Assembly: GCA_035947875.1 (NCBI GenBank)
Contig: DASZJQ010000160.1
Span: forward strand, 1 to 23,215
Source of the DNA: Bog-473 sp035947875
Lineage (GTDB): Bacteria; Actinomycetota; Acidimicrobiia; Acidimicrobiales; RAAP-2
Reading direction: 5' to 3'
Length of the DNA stretch: 23,215 bases
A model generated the notes under the pieces. That model made no database searches. It saw only the letters and a list, made by a program, of their open reading frames with translations, and had not been told where the DNA came from. Each line of letters starts with the position of its first letter. Positions within the stretch are counted from its first letter, which is position 1. The position numbers were made by a program, and so were the translations under genes. Positions 1-9,500 of this stretch are shown piece after piece.

Positions 1-1694
1 ACCACGTAGTCGGCGCTGCGGATGGTCTCCTCGTCGTGCTCGACCACGATGACCGTGTTCCCGAGATTGCGCAACCGCTCGAGGGTGCCGATGAGTCTCC
101 GGTTGTCCCGCTGGTGCAGGCCGATGGAGGGCTCGTCCAGCACGTAGAGCACCCCGACCAGACCACTGCCGATCTGGCTGGCCAGACGGATGCGTTGGGC
201 CTCGCCCCCCGAGAGCGTGGCGGCCGAGCGAGCCAACGAGAGGTAGTCGAGGCCGACATCGAGCAGGAACTGCATCCGCTCCTGCACCTCCTTGAACACG
301 CGGTCGGCGATCATGTGCTCACGGTCGCTGAGCTCGAGCTCCCCCATGGCATCCACCGCGTTGGCGATGGAGAGGCTGCACAGCTCGTAGATATTGCGCC
401 CACCGACGGTCACGGCCAGTGACTCGGGCTTGAGACGGGCCCCGTGGCAGACCGGGCAGTCCACCTCGCGCATGTACTGCTCCACCTGCTCGCGTGACCA
501 GTCCGATTCCGATTCACCGTGGCGACGCTGCAGCCAGGGCACGATCCCTTCGAAGAGGGCGTCATAGGACCGGGTGCGGTTGAACCGGTTCTTGTAGGTG
601 ACGTGCACCGGCCTGGTCCCGGTGCCGAAGAGCACCAGCTTCTTGTCCTTGGCCTTGAGCGACTTCCACGGCGCGTCGTAGGCGAACCCGGCCAGGTCGG
701 CCACACCTTTCTGCAGCCCGGTGAAGTACTCGCTACGGGCTCCGGCCCACGGCGCCAGGGCTCCCGTCTCCAGCGACAGCGTGTCGTCGGGGACCACCAG
801 CTCGGGGTCCACTTCGAACCTGGTGCCCAGGCCGACACAGGTGGGGCAGGCACCGTAGGGCGAGTTGAAGGAGAAATTCCGCGGCGCCGGCTCCTCGAAG
901 CTGATGCCGCAGTGGGTGCAGGCCAGGTGCTGGGAGAAGGTGATGCCCTCATCACTCTCCGGGGCGCTGCCGTTCATGACCAGTACCTCGGCCGTGCCGC
1001 CCGTCAGCTCCAGTGCCGTCTCGATCGACTCGGTCAGGCGTTGGCGGATGTTGCCCCGCCGGATGAGGCGGTCGACCACCACGTCGATCGTGTGGATCTC
1101 GTATCGAGCCAGGGCGACCTCGGACCGATCGGCCAGTTCGGTGGGCACGCCGTCGATCCGCACCCGGGCGAACCCCTGCTTGGCCAGGTCGTCCAGCAAG
1201 GTGCTGTACTCCCCCTTGCGCCCCCGGACCACCGGGGCCAGCACCTGGAACCTGGTGCCCTCCTCGAGCTCGAGCACCCGGTCCACGATCTGCTGGGGCG
1301 TCTGGCGGGCCACGGGCCGGCCGCAGTTCGGGCAGTGGGGATGGCCGATGCGGGCATAGAGCAGCCGCAGGTAGTCGTAGACCTCGGTGATGGTCCCCAC
1401 GGTCGAACGCGGGTTGCGGGAAGCCGATTTCTGGTCGATGGAGATGGCCGGCGAAAGACCCTCGATGAAGTCGACGTCCGGCTTGTCCATCTGGCCCAGG
1501 AATTGGCGGGCGTAGGCGGAGAGGGATTCGACGTACCGGCGCTGACCCTCGGCGTAGATGGTGTCGAAGGCCAGGGACGACTTACCCGATCCCGACAGGC
1601 CGGTGAAGACGATCAGCCGGTCCCGCGGCAGGTCGAGTGAGACATCGCGGAGATTGTGCTCGCGGGCCCCGCGAACGACCAGACGATCGACCAT
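1..1694 (-). CDS. uvrA: UvrABC excinuclease subunit A, 5' part (3' end outside window)
   Basis: UvrA is the DNA-damage-sensing ATPase of nucleotide excision repair; it dimerises and loads UvrB onto lesions. About 564 of the roughly 950 residues usual for the family are present, starting at the ATG at 1692-1694. Visible are the first Walker A (GLSGSGKSS, residues 32-40), the zinc module with CTHC and CPTC pairs flanking the conserved PRNFSFNSPYGA stretch, the CPVC motif, and the first ABC signature LSGGEAQRIRLASQIG followed by a Walker B ending in LDEPSIGLHQRDN. The reading frame is intact to the window edge. It lies 25 bases downstream of the GNAT gene and may share its transcript. The family call is essentially certain; only completeness is unknown. 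Confidence 0.97.
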   Translation of the reverse strand, partial: MVDRLVVRGAREHNLRDVSLDLPRDRLIVFTGLSGSGKSSLAFDTIYAEGQRRYVESLSAYARQFLGQMDKPDVDFIEGLSPAISIDQKSASRNPRSTVGTITEVYDYLRLLYARIGHPHCPNCGRPVARQTPQQIVDRVLELEEGTRFQVLAPVVRGRKGEYSTLLDDLAKQGFARVRIDGVPTELADRSEVALARYEIHTIDVVVDRLIRRGNIRQRLTESIETALELTGGTAEVLVMNGSAPESDEGITFSQHLACTHCGISFEEPAPRNFSFNSPYGACPTCVGLGTRFEVDPELVVPDDTLSLETGALAPWAGARSEYFTGLQKGVADLAGFAYDAPWKSLKAKDKKLVLFGTGTRPVHVTYKNRFNRTRSYDALFEGIVPWLQRRHGESESDWSREQVEQYMREVDCPVCHGARLKPESLAVTVGGRNIYELCSLSIANAVDAMGELELSDREHMIADRVFKEVQERMQFLLDVGLDYLSLARSAATLSGGEAQRIRLASQIGSGLVGVLYVLDEPSIGLHQRDNRRLIGTLERLRNLGNTVIVVEHDEETIRSADYV

Positions 1695-1719
1695 CTGTCG
1701 AGGATACCGGGAGGCTGTG

Positions 1720-2316
1720 TCACTGCCGATCGCCCCGCTCCTCGGCCTGGTCGGGGAGCAGCCCCGAGGGGTCGGGCCAGGTGTAGCGCAGTCGGTCCCC
1801 CGGCTCCGGGCTCCGGGACTGGCGCTCGACGCAGGTGCCGCCACGGGCGTCGTAGAAGGCCTGGGCCGCCGTGTTCTGGGCCAGGACCCACAGGAAGAGC
1901 GACGAGGCCGGGTCGCGTGCGATGAGGGCGCGCGCCGTCTCCCCCATGAGCCGGGTGCCGATCCCGTGGCCCTTCTGGGCGTGGGAGACGTGGAGGTTGT
2001 CGAGGAGCGCACCCCAGGCCGGATCGGCCCCGAGGATGGTGTGGGCCAGGCCGACGATCGGGCCGGGGGCGGGGTCGTGGGCGGGGGCGTGGTTGGGGTG
2101 CTCCGCCACGATCGTGAAGGTGCCCGCGTGCGGTGGCCGGAGGCGGTCGGTCCAGACGGAGAGCCGCTCCGCGACCAGATCGCCGTCCAGGTAGGCGTCG
2201 GAGAAGGCGCCGCGGTAGTTGCGCCGCCAGCTGTCGGCATGGAGGTGGGCGATGCCCTCGGCATCGTGCTCCGCCGCGGCGCGGTACGTCACCTCGCCGG
2301 AGGTGGCCGGCGTCAC
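1720..2316 (-). CDS. GNAT-family N-acetyltransferase
   Basis: This is a probable acetyl-CoA-dependent N-acetyltransferase of 198 residues. The acetyl-CoA pyrophosphate-binding motif A is clear: NLHVSHAQKGHGIGTRLM, with Q114-K-G-H-G-I-G120 fitting Q/R-x-x-G-x-G/A. A motif B-like NTAAQAFYDARGG follows, in which Y155 is placed like the general acid of many GNATs. The substrate cannot be told. I chose the GTG at 2314-2316 because a G-rich ribosome binding site (GGGGGGA) sits 5 bases upstream. An in-frame ATG at 2415 would add 33 Arg-rich residues that look non-coding. The gene lies between the KSI-like gene and uvrA, with a 146-base gap on the KSI side. The product is probably cytosolic, with no signal peptide or membrane segment. 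Confidence 0.85.
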   Translation of the reverse strand: MTPATSGEVTYRAAAEHDAEGIAHLHADSWRRNYRGAFSDAYLDGDLVAERLSVWTDRLRPPHAGTFTIVAEHPNHAPAHDPAPGPIVGLAHTILGADPAWGALLDNLHVSHAQKGHGIGTRLMGETARALIARDPASSLFLWVLAQNTAAQAFYDARGGTCVERQSRSPEPGDRLRYTWPDPSGLLPDQAEERGDRQ

Positions 2317-2321
2317 GCTGG

Positions 2322-2328
2322 TCCCCCC
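2322..2328 (-). promoter_or_regulatory. Ribosome binding site deciding the GNAT GTG start
   Basis: On the minus strand GGGGGGA is followed by a 5-base spacer and then GTG at 2316. It is the best Shine-Dalgarno-like match near any candidate start of this gene and supports the shorter N-terminus. The overlapping ATG at 2330 is out of frame. Confidence 0.55.
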
Positions 2329-2355
2329 ATGTGTCGGGTGTCGGCCCGCGGTCAC

Positions 2356-2395
2356 GCGGCGGCAGATCGGGAGATCACGATCGCCACGCCGCCGC
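2356..2395. repeat. Inverted repeat in the KSI-GNAT gap
   Basis: The arms GCGGCGGC (2356-2363) and GCCGCCGC (2388-2395) are exact reverse complements with a 24-base loop. They lie in the 146-base gap after the KSI-like stop codon. There is no following U-run. It may be a weak transcription-end hairpin or chance in GC-rich DNA. Confidence 0.3.
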
Positions 2396-2462
2396 CCACG
2401 AGTGCCTGACACCATCGAGCGCGACGGATTCGGTGACGAAGATCCATCCCACGGCGATCCAC

Positions 2463-2843
2463 TCAGTCGAAGGTGACATCGCGGTCACCCCAGTAGGCCT
2501 CGACGGCCGAGATGAGGCCATCCTCGGTCACCGTGAAGACCTCGATGCCGCGGATGTGCATCACGGCCCCGCCCTCGAGGTCGAGGGTGATGTGGAAGGC
2601 CAGAGCCGCCCGGTCGGCCACGGGATGGACCTCGGTGACCTCGAAGAGCATCGTCTCGCAGCCGTCGATGGAGAGTTGCATGAAATCCCGGATGGCGTCC
2701 CGGCCGACGTTGGGCGCCCTCGGGTAGGGATCGACCTGCACCGCCTCGGGGGTGAACAGCGCGGCGTAGGCGCCGGCGTCACGGGCGGTGACCGTGGCGG
2801 CGTACCGCTCGACGGTGGCGAGGAGGGTTTCGGCCGTGGGCAT
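2463..2843 (-). CDS. Ketosteroid-isomerase-like (NTF2/SnoaL-fold) protein
   Basis: This is a 126-residue protein of the NTF2-like superfamily, very close in length and layout to bacterial steroid delta5-3-ketoisomerase. By position and context the classic catalytic residues are present: Tyr14 (VERYAATV) and Asp38 (VQVDPYPRAP). The hydrogen-bond donor Asp99 of the Comamonas enzyme is matched by Glu101 in HIRGIEVF. The fold's typical N-terminal helix (TARDAGAYAALFTPEA) and the later GRDAIRDFM segment are also present. A steroid or other enolisable ketone substrate is inferred only from these residues; many homologues have other or no known activity. The start is the ATG at 2841-2843; a much longer frame into uvrB (to 3776) is spurious because it runs antisense-like over uvrB codons in another frame. 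The product is cytosolic and the gene sits 68 bases downstream of uvrB. Confidence 0.82.
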   Translation of the reverse strand: MPTAETLLATVERYAATVTARDAGAYAALFTPEAVQVDPYPRAPNVGRDAIRDFMQLSIDGCETMLFEVTEVHPVADRAALAFHITLDLEGGAVMHIRGIEVFTVTEDGLISAVEAYWGDRDVTFD

Positions 2844-2888
2844 GGCCGCGAGGCTAACCCGGCTGCACCGGATGGCCCCGGGCGGCGG

Positions 2889-2909
2889 GCCCGGGCTGCG
2901 GGCCCGGGC
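2889..2909 (-). terminator. GC hairpin just after uvrB, no U-tract
   Basis: Two copies of the self-complementary GCCCGGGC (2889-2896 and 2902-2909) can form an 8-bp all-GC stem with a 5-base loop. The hairpin starts 2 bases after the uvrB stop codon (TAG, 2912-2914). No U-run follows, so it is either a U-less terminator as often reported in high-GC actinobacteria or an mRNA 3'-end stabiliser. Confidence 0.45.
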
Positions 2910-2911
2910 GG

Positions 2912-4948
2912 CTATCCGGGGACGGACGCGCGCAGCTCGGCGATCTCGTCGCGGAGGAGAGCCGCCTCTTCGAAACGCAACTCGGCCGCCGCCACCTTCA
3001 TCTCCGTCTCCAGCTGGCTCATCAGCTCCACGGCCACGGCCGGGGTGGAGGCATCGCCCTCGTGCAGCAGGGAGGGCCGTGGCGCGCCACGTCTCGACGG
3101 GTTGCGCCGCACCTCGGCCCGGGAACGGCCGGGGGCACCGCGCAGTCGTTCGAGAATGTCGGTGACCGCCTTGCGGATGGTCGTGGGGTCGATGCCGTGC
3201 TCCTTGTTGTACGCCGTTTGTATCTCGCGGCGACGCTGGGTCACCGAGACGGCTTCCCGCATCGAGTCGGTGATGGTGTCGGCATAGAGGATGACGGTCC
3301 CGTCCACGTTGCGGGCGGCCCGGCCCATGGTCTGGATCAGGGAGGAGGCCGAACGGAGGAAGCCCTCCTTGTCGGCATCGAGAATGGCGACGAGAGCCAC
3401 CTCGGGCAGGTCGAGTCCCTCGCGGAGGAGGTTGATGCCGACCAGGACGTCGATGGTGCCCAGGCGGAGCTCGCGCAGGATCTCGATCCGGGTGATTGTG
3501 TCGATGTCGGAGTGGAGGTACTGCACCCGGATGCCGGCATCGGCCAGGTAGTCGGTGAGGTCCTCGGCCATCTTCTTGGTCAACGTGGTCACCAGCACCC
3601 GGCCGCCCGCTCCGACCGTGACCTCGATCCGGGCCATCAGATCGTCCACCTGGCCCTTGGTGGGGCGGATCGTCACCTCGGGATCGACCAGACCGGTGGG
3701 CCGGATGACCTGCTCGACCATCTGCGTCGAATGGTCCTTCTCGAAGGGCCCGGGGGTGGCCGAGACGAACACACACTGGGGCACCCGCTCGATGAACTCG
3801 TCGAAGCGCAGCGGGCGGTTGTCCCGGGCCGAAGGGAGGCGGAAGCCGTGGTCGACCAGCATGTCCTTGCGTGAGCGGTCGCCGGCGTGTTGGCCGTGCA
3901 GCTGGGGCACGGCCACGTGGCTCTCGTCGATCACCACCAGGTAGTCCTTGGGGAAGAAGTCGAGCAGGGTGTAGGGCGCCTCGCCCGGGGAGCGGCCGTC
4001 CAGGTGGCGGGAATAGTTCTCGATGCCGGAGCAGACACCCGTCTCAGCCAGCATTTCCAGGTCGTGCTCGGTCCGCACCCGGAGGCGTTGTGCCTCGAGG
4101 AGCTTGCCCTCCTTCTCGAAGTACTGCAGGCGTTCCCGGAGCTCGACCTCGATGGTGCCGACGGCCCGCTGGACGATCTCGTCGCCCGTGACGTAGTGGG
4201 TGGCGGCGTAGACGGCGATGTCCTCCAATTCCTCCCCCATCTCACCGGTCATGACATCGAAGGTGACGATGCGCTCGATGGTGTCGCCGAACATCTCGAC
4301 CCGGAGCGCCTGCTCCTCGTAGGCCGGGTGGATCTCGACCGTGTCGCCGCGGGCCCGGAACGTCCCCCGGACCAGGTTCACGTCGTTGCGGGCGTACTGC
4401 AGGTCGACCAGGCGCCGCAGGATGTCGCGCTGGTCGTGCTGGTCACCCACGGTGAGGGCCAGGATGCGGTCGCGGTACTCCTGGGGTGCCCCGAGGCCGT
4501 AGATGCACGAGACCGAGGCCACCACGATCACGTCGTTGCGCATGAGGAGCGACGACGTGGTGGCATGGCGGAGCCGGTCGATCTCGTCGTTGATGGACGA
4601 GTCCTTCTCGATGTAGGTGTCGGTGGTGGGGAGGTAGGCCTCAGGCTGGTAATAGTCGTAGTAGGACACGAAGAACTCGACCCGGTTCTTGGGGAAGAGG
4701 TCCCGCAGCTCGGAGGACAGCTGGGCGGCCAGGGACTTGTTCGGCTCGATGATCAGGATGGGGCGTTGGACCTGCTCGATCATCCAGGCGATGGTCGCCG
4801 TCTTCCCCGAACCCGTAATGCCCTGGAGCGTCTGGTAGTGGTCCCCCCGGTTGACCCCCTCGACCAGGGTGGCGATGGCCGTCGGCTGGTCGCCGGCAGG
4901 CCGGAACGGCGACACGACCGCAAAGGGGGTTTTCAGGGAGACGGCCAT
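2912..4948 (-). CDS. uvrB: UvrABC excinuclease subunit B
   Basis: UvrB is the damage-verifying helicase-like subunit that is loaded by UvrA and recruits UvrC for dual incision. The 678-residue length is normal. Visible parts are the N-terminal FRPAGDQPTAI, Walker A GITGSGKT (43-50), the strand-separating beta-hairpin YYDYYQPEAYLP (96-107), Walker B DESH near residue 340, helicase motif VI QTMGRAARN, and the C-terminal UVR domain (about 635-670) that contacts UvrC. The ATG at 4946-4948 gives the canonical N-terminus, although no strong ribosome binding site is seen. The order coaE-uvrB-(x)-uvrA on one strand matches the arrangement common in Actinomycetota. A GC hairpin follows the stop codon. 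Confidence 0.98.
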   Translation of the reverse strand: MAVSLKTPFAVVSPFRPAGDQPTAIATLVEGVNRGDHYQTLQGITGSGKTATIAWMIEQVQRPILIIEPNKSLAAQLSSELRDLFPKNRVEFFVSYYDYYQPEAYLPTTDTYIEKDSSINDEIDRLRHATTSSLLMRNDVIVVASVSCIYGLGAPQEYRDRILALTVGDQHDQRDILRRLVDLQYARNDVNLVRGTFRARGDTVEIHPAYEEQALRVEMFGDTIERIVTFDVMTGEMGEELEDIAVYAATHYVTGDEIVQRAVGTIEVELRERLQYFEKEGKLLEAQRLRVRTEHDLEMLAETGVCSGIENYSRHLDGRSPGEAPYTLLDFFPKDYLVVIDESHVAVPQLHGQHAGDRSRKDMLVDHGFRLPSARDNRPLRFDEFIERVPQCVFVSATPGPFEKDHSTQMVEQVIRPTGLVDPEVTIRPTKGQVDDLMARIEVTVGAGGRVLVTTLTKKMAEDLTDYLADAGIRVQYLHSDIDTITRIEILRELRLGTIDVLVGINLLREGLDLPEVALVAILDADKEGFLRSASSLIQTMGRAARNVDGTVILYADTITDSMREAVSVTQRRREIQTAYNKEHGIDPTTIRKAVTDILERLRGAPGRSRAEVRRNPSRRGAPRPSLLHEGDASTPAVAVELMSQLETEMKVAAAELRFEEAALLRDEIAELRASVPG

Positions 4949-5006
4949 GGGCCGAGGCTACCGGGGCGGTGTGACGCCCTGTGCCCGGCGCGACGGCGGG
5001 ATGCGG

Positions 5007-5020
5007 CGGCCGCGCGGCCG
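5007..5020. repeat. 14-base perfect palindrome between coaE and uvrB
   Basis: CGGCCGCGCGGCCG is its own reverse complement. It lies in the 99-base gap downstream of the coaE stop and upstream of uvrB. It could form a cruciform or hairpin with almost no loop. No regulator consensus is recognisable; chance is plausible in such GC-rich sequence. Confidence 0.25.
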
Positions 5021-5047
5021 GCCGGTCGGCGCAAACCCCGCCCCAGG

Positions 5048-5647
5048 TCAGGCCCGGGCGACCAGCCACTCCCACAGGGTGGAGACTTCGGCCTGGAGCT
5101 GCACGCGATCGCCGGAGTTGTCGAGCACGTAGTCCGCCTCCTTCATCCGCTCCTCCCGGCTGATCTGGGCGGCGATGCGCGCCTCGGCGTCGGCGCGGTC
5201 CATGCCCCGCTGGGTCAGGAGCCGCTCCAGGGCGATATCGGTGGGGCAATCGACCACGACCACCAGGCGGAGCTTGACCGTATCCCGGTGTTGCGCCGTG
5301 AGGAGGGGGATGGCCAGCACCACGATGTCGTCGGTTTCCTCCAGCGCGTCTCGGGCCTTGATCATGGCGACACCGATGGCCGGATGGGTGATGGCATTGA
5401 GATCGGCCCGGGTGGCGTCATCGGCGAAGGCCACGGCGGCCAGGGCGGGACGGTCGATGGTGCCGTCGGGGGCCACGATGCCGGTCCCGAAGCGATCGAT
5501 CAGCGCCTGGTAGGCCGCTCCGCCGGGCGCCACCACCTCACGGGCCACCTGATCGGCATCGATCAGCACGGCGCCCCGGGCCACCAGGAGTTCGGCCACG
5601 GCCGACTTCCCCGAGCCGATTCCCCCGGTCAGCCCCACCGCCAGCAT
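5048..5647 (-). CDS. coaE: Dephospho-CoA kinase
   Basis: CoaE phosphorylates the ribose 3'-OH of dephospho-CoA with ATP, the last step of coenzyme A synthesis in the cytosol. The product is 199 residues, normal for a stand-alone enzyme without the extra C-terminal domain seen in mycobacterial CoaE. The P-loop GGIGSGKS (8-15) opens the protein, followed by the IDADQVAREVV substrate-binding segment (Asp30 and Asp32), the ITHPAI motif, the AIPLL stretch, and the lid-region R-G-M-x-R-A-D-A-E-A-R-I-A-A-Q. The start is the ATG at 5645-5647, whose A is also the last base of the upstream methyltransferase stop codon (TAATG), so translation is probably coupled. An in-frame extension to 5833 would merely overlap the methyltransferase. 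Confidence 0.96.
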   Translation of the reverse strand: MLAVGLTGGIGSGKSAVAELLVARGAVLIDADQVAREVVAPGGAAYQALIDRFGTGIVAPDGTIDRPALAAVAFADDATRADLNAITHPAIGVAMIKARDALEETDDIVVLAIPLLTAQHRDTVKLRLVVVVDCPTDIALERLLTQRGMDRADAEARIAAQISREERMKEADYVLDNSGDRVQLQAEVSTLWEWLVARA

Positions 5648-6465
5648 TAGGTCGGCGGCGGCGGCGAGACGCGGGGCTGCCGCGCCACGGCCAGGAGGAC
5701 GAGTGTGGTGTCGTCCAGGTCCTCGGTCACGAACCAGTCGTCGGCCGTGATCCCCGTGACGCCCCCGGCATCGCCTCGCGCCACCAGCTTGTAGGCCAAT
5801 GGCAGGAGCCGCGTGTAGGCCCACACGTACCAACGGTGGGGCATGCGGTGGCGCAGATCGAAGACGTCGAAGCGGAGGAGTTTGGCGGCTCGGAGCCGCC
5901 GAGCCGCGAAATCGGCTTTGACATGCGGCGTGGCATCCACCCCACCCAACCAGACCTCGTCGAAATGACGTTCGAGCATCTCCCGGAGCTCACCCCGAGT
6001 GAAGAGATGGAGATGGAACGGGTTCTCAAAATCAGCCGGGGCGTTGGGGGTGAGAATGCACACCAGGCCCTTCGGCGTGACCACCCGGGCCAACTCGGCC
6101 ACGTGAGGCTCGGGATCGACAAAGTGCTCGATCAGGTGGGATGAGCATGCGCCGTCGATACTGTCGGTGGCCAACGCCAGGTCCAACGCGTTCATCTGCG
6201 CCACCCGGAGGCCTTGGTCCGCGTAGCCCGATGCCGCGGCGCTCACCGCCTCGGCGCTGTAGTCGACACCGAGCACCTGCCGGTCGGGAGCGAGGAAGCG
6301 GGCGGACTCGAATCCCTGCCCGCAACCGACGTCGAGAATCCGCCCGGAGCCAATGCGGTCGAGCACGGCCCGGTAGCCCGCCTCGTGGAGAGCCAACAAC
6401 GAGTCCGGGGTCACTCCCTGTTGGGGTCGCTCCCCGGTCAGGCGGGACGTGGTACTGGCGGGCAC
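5647..6465 (-). CDS. Class I SAM-dependent methyltransferase
   Basis: This 272-residue protein belongs to the Methyltransf_11/25 type. Motif I is ILDVGCGQG (43-51), the acidic motif II is VLGVDYS, and the post-motif region has SSHLIEHFVDPEPHVAEL, followed by a motif III-like LVCILTPN. The C-terminal third is rich in aromatic and basic residues, with a hydrophobic WYVWAYTRLLPLAYKLV that could contact the membrane. The substrate is unknown. It lies 39 bases downstream of the AftD-like gene, so modification of an envelope glycan or its lipid carrier is a reasonable guess but only that. The start is the GTG at 6463-6465, supported by a strong AAAGGAG ribosome binding site 4 bases upstream. It is coupled to coaE by a TAATG overlap. 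Confidence 0.87.
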   Translation of the reverse strand: MPASTTSRLTGERPQQGVTPDSLLALHEAGYRAVLDRIGSGRILDVGCGQGFESARFLAPDRQVLGVDYSAEAVSAAASGYADQGLRVAQMNALDLALATDSIDGACSSHLIEHFVDPEPHVAELARVVTPKGLVCILTPNAPADFENPFHLHLFTRGELREMLERHFDEVWLGGVDATPHVKADFAARRLRAAKLLRFDVFDLRHRMPHRWYVWAYTRLLPLAYKLVARGDAGGVTGITADDWFVTEDLDDTTLVLLAVARQPRVSPPPPT

Positions 6466-6469
6466 ACCT

Positions 6470-6476
6470 CTCCTTT
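6470..6476 (-). promoter_or_regulatory. Strong ribosome binding site for the methyltransferase
   Basis: AAAGGAG is followed by a 4-base spacer and then GTG at 6465 on the minus strand. It is one of the clearest Shine-Dalgarno sequences in the window and fixes the GTG start in the 39-base gap after the AftD-like gene. Confidence 0.65.
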
Positions 6477-6504
6477 GCTCGGCGCGCCGGGCGGCGCGGC
6501 GTGC

Positions 6505-9500
6505 TTACCCTATCGGTCGTCCGTCCGGCGGTGCCTCGTCATCGGCGGCGGACTGGGCGCGGATACGCCGGGCCAGCTCGAGCGAAGCGTCGGCCGCCAA
6601 CAGGATCACGGCCACGAGAACGATCGTCGACGCCACCGAAAAATGGGACGGCCAACCGGCGCCGGCGATATACCGGTTGACCAGTTCATGGCGGACGACC
6701 TCGGCTGCCCCGACCACAACCAGCACCACGGCGCCCACCGCCAAAACGCTCCGGCCCCGCGACCAGGTCAGGGCGGCCAGCACCGCGAGCGCTACGGCAA
6801 TTCCGGCGATCGGCCCGCCGGCCACCAGCCCGACGATCCCCGAAAGGACGACGCCCGAGATCACGACCCCCGCCCGCCGACTGGGCTGCAGTCGACGGGC
6901 CGGGGAATCGAGGCGAGGACCGTCGGCACGGTCCAACGGGTGAGCAGCGGTCGCCGCAGTTTCGGCTTCGGTCCCCGCCGACCCTCGACGGCGCCGGGAC
7001 CGATAGACCGCGGCCGCCACGATGACCAGGCAGACCAGCACGGCGAGGGCCGACACGAGAAGGGCCGCGTTGACGCTTCGTTGGGGGGTGAACCGCAGGG
7101 CCACATCGAATGAGCCGCCATGGCTCCCCGGGGCGAGCTGATGACTGTCCACCACCCAGCCGTTTGCGAAGCCGTCCACCAGAACGGGAGGTCCGAGGTT
7201 CGCCCCTCCGTTGATGGTGGCCGACCAGCCCTTGTTGATGCTCTGGCCAAAGACGAGGAGGAATGGCGTCGTGGCCTTGCTCACCCGCAGCTGCACATTG
7301 GTGGCGTCCTGGCTCAGCACCTGCACGTCCGCGGGCTGGTTGGTGGTGACCGGACCCCGGAGCTGAGCGGTCGGCTGAGCCGCCGGCTCCGCCACGGCCG
7401 CGCCGCCCGGGGCCGAGTCGAGCGCCAGTTGGTCGATGTTGAGCCCGGTGCTCGCGCCATCGGCCGCCTGCAGAAGGTGCACACCGGGCCCGAGGTGGAG
7501 GCCGGCCTGGTCCGGCCCGCACCCGACCAGGCTCAGACCCGAGCCGAGCAGGGCGCCGCTCGTCGTGCCCGAGACCGCCACCCATACCGGCGTGCCATCC
7601 ACCCGCAGCAGATCGTCCCGGCACGAAGACGGAACATTCTGCGGCGTCTGTTCCGTGCTCACTCCGGGAATCGAGACTTCGGCCACGCCGACGGGAAGTG
7701 TCGTTTCGAGCGACGTCTGGTAGCTCAGCGTCTCGTTCCTGGTGACCGCGGGGAAGGTGAGGCGGAGCGAATCTCCCGTGACGGCGGGAAACGACACCGG
7801 AACCGACGTCACGGAGCCGGCACCCGGGGACGTGGCCAGCGCTGGGATCGCGACCGTGCGGGTCACACCGCCGGCGCTCACCTGCATCGACGTCGGCACC
7901 GAGTGCTCGGCATCCGTGGCCAGCTGCAGGGTGAGATGGTCGATCGTGGTCGGCTGCCGAAAGGTGTAGTCGAGCCAGGAGTTCTGGTTGGCATCGATGC
8001 CCAGACCGGGTGACCACATCGTCGCCGGATTCCCGTCCAGGGTGGCGCTGGCCGTGGCTTGGAGGTTCCCGGGCATCCTGCTCGAGGACGTGGCCGACGT
8101 GACGAGGTCATTGGTCCGACCGACGAGAGCATCGATCGTCGAGTCGGACGCCGCGCTGGAGAGCCGGGCGGTCCCACGGACGGAGAAGTTTCGAGCGGTG
8201 GGCAGGGTCACCTGCCGGACAATGGTCGGCTCTGGATCCTGGCGGGGCGGGACCGGAGCCACGCGATCACGTGTCATGAGGATGGTCAGGCGATCCTTGA
8301 GGGAACGGGTACCGAGCCGGCTCAGCAGGTCGGTTGGCGTGCTGATGACCTGAGCGGTATGGATATTGCCGATCTTGACCTCGGCCAACCCGACCAGACT
8401 TGACCCCACCGGGGGCGGCCCTCCGGTCGACAGGTTCGTACGGTCGATGAGAATCCGGAGCGTCTGGAATGTCCGCCTGGGGAACGCGATGGTCTGTCCT
8501 TGCGACCCGCGCGATTCCGGTCCGAGAGAGACCGTCATCGGATGTCCCCCGTCGAAGGTGACGGTGGCCCTGGTGATCCATTGATTCGTCAACCAGCTGG
8601 CGTTGCGCGTGGCCTGTGGTTGCGTGAGCGTGATGCTGTCGGCACTGGTCTTCTTCCGGAGCGATACCTGCCACCACTGCCCGACAACCGGGGCATCGCT
8701 CGTTCCTTCCGTTTGCCAGCTGGTCGAAAGGTTGTGGTCGATCGCGTTGGCCGGCCTGAACTCCGAGCGCAACGTGAGCGCGGTCCCGTAGGCCGAGGCG
8801 CTCACGGAGCGAACGCCGGTGAGGACCGATGTCGTTTCGGCGGAGGTCGGAGCGCCCGGGAAGAGATCGAAGCCCGGGGAATTGACGACGAAGGTCGAAG
8901 GCTTCTCTTGGGCCGTCTCGGTGTATCCGGTGTTTTCCGACAAGCTGTTCCACTCGAAGGCCTGTTTCCGATTCGTATCGGTCAGAACGAGCTGGGCCGG
9001 ATGGTCCGAGACCCGTCGGGCCAGGCCCGGGTCGGTAGCGAGAACACCGGCAAAGAGGATGGTCGGGTTGTGCTGGAGCAAGCCGGCGTCGGCGGCGGCG
9101 ACGACGCCGGCGTTGTCGCCGTCGACGACGAGTGGATCAGCGAGCGATTCTCCACGCTCGACCGGACGGGGATCAGAGACCGAATAGACGGCCAGCGGGG
9201 CATGGGGCGTGGCCGGAGGGGTGTCGAAGTACGTTTCGTCCAACATGGCGAGCTTGGACGTGTTCAAGAAGGGAGCTCCGAAAAGAAGGGGTGCACCCAA
9301 CCCCGGCGGCGTCGACGCGAGCCCTTGCTCCAGGAGGGCGGGCCGCGGAACGTCGTAGCGCTCGAACTGCTGGTCGTACTCCACCAGGACATCTCCGGCG
9401 CTCATGAGCCTGGCCATTGGGGCCAACCCCGCCCAATCGAACGTGCCCTGCTGGAGAGGATTGTCGAGGGCGTACAACAGGTTGGCCGTCGGAAGCGAGC

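Noticed and set aside
519..1640. Plus-strand 373-codon open frame
   Set aside because: It is antisense to uvrA, which is unambiguous.
2844..3776. N-terminal extension of the KSI-like gene
   Set aside because: The extension runs out of frame through uvrB and is Arg/Gly/Pro-rich; the 126-residue form matches the full length of the family.
3887..5650. Plus-strand 587-codon open frame
   Set aside because: It is antisense to uvrB and coaE; the composition is Asp/Gly/His/Val repeats without a recognisable fold.
5648..5833. Longer start for coaE
   Set aside because: It would overlap the methyltransferase; the P-loop begins 8 residues after the chosen ATG as in other CoaE proteins.
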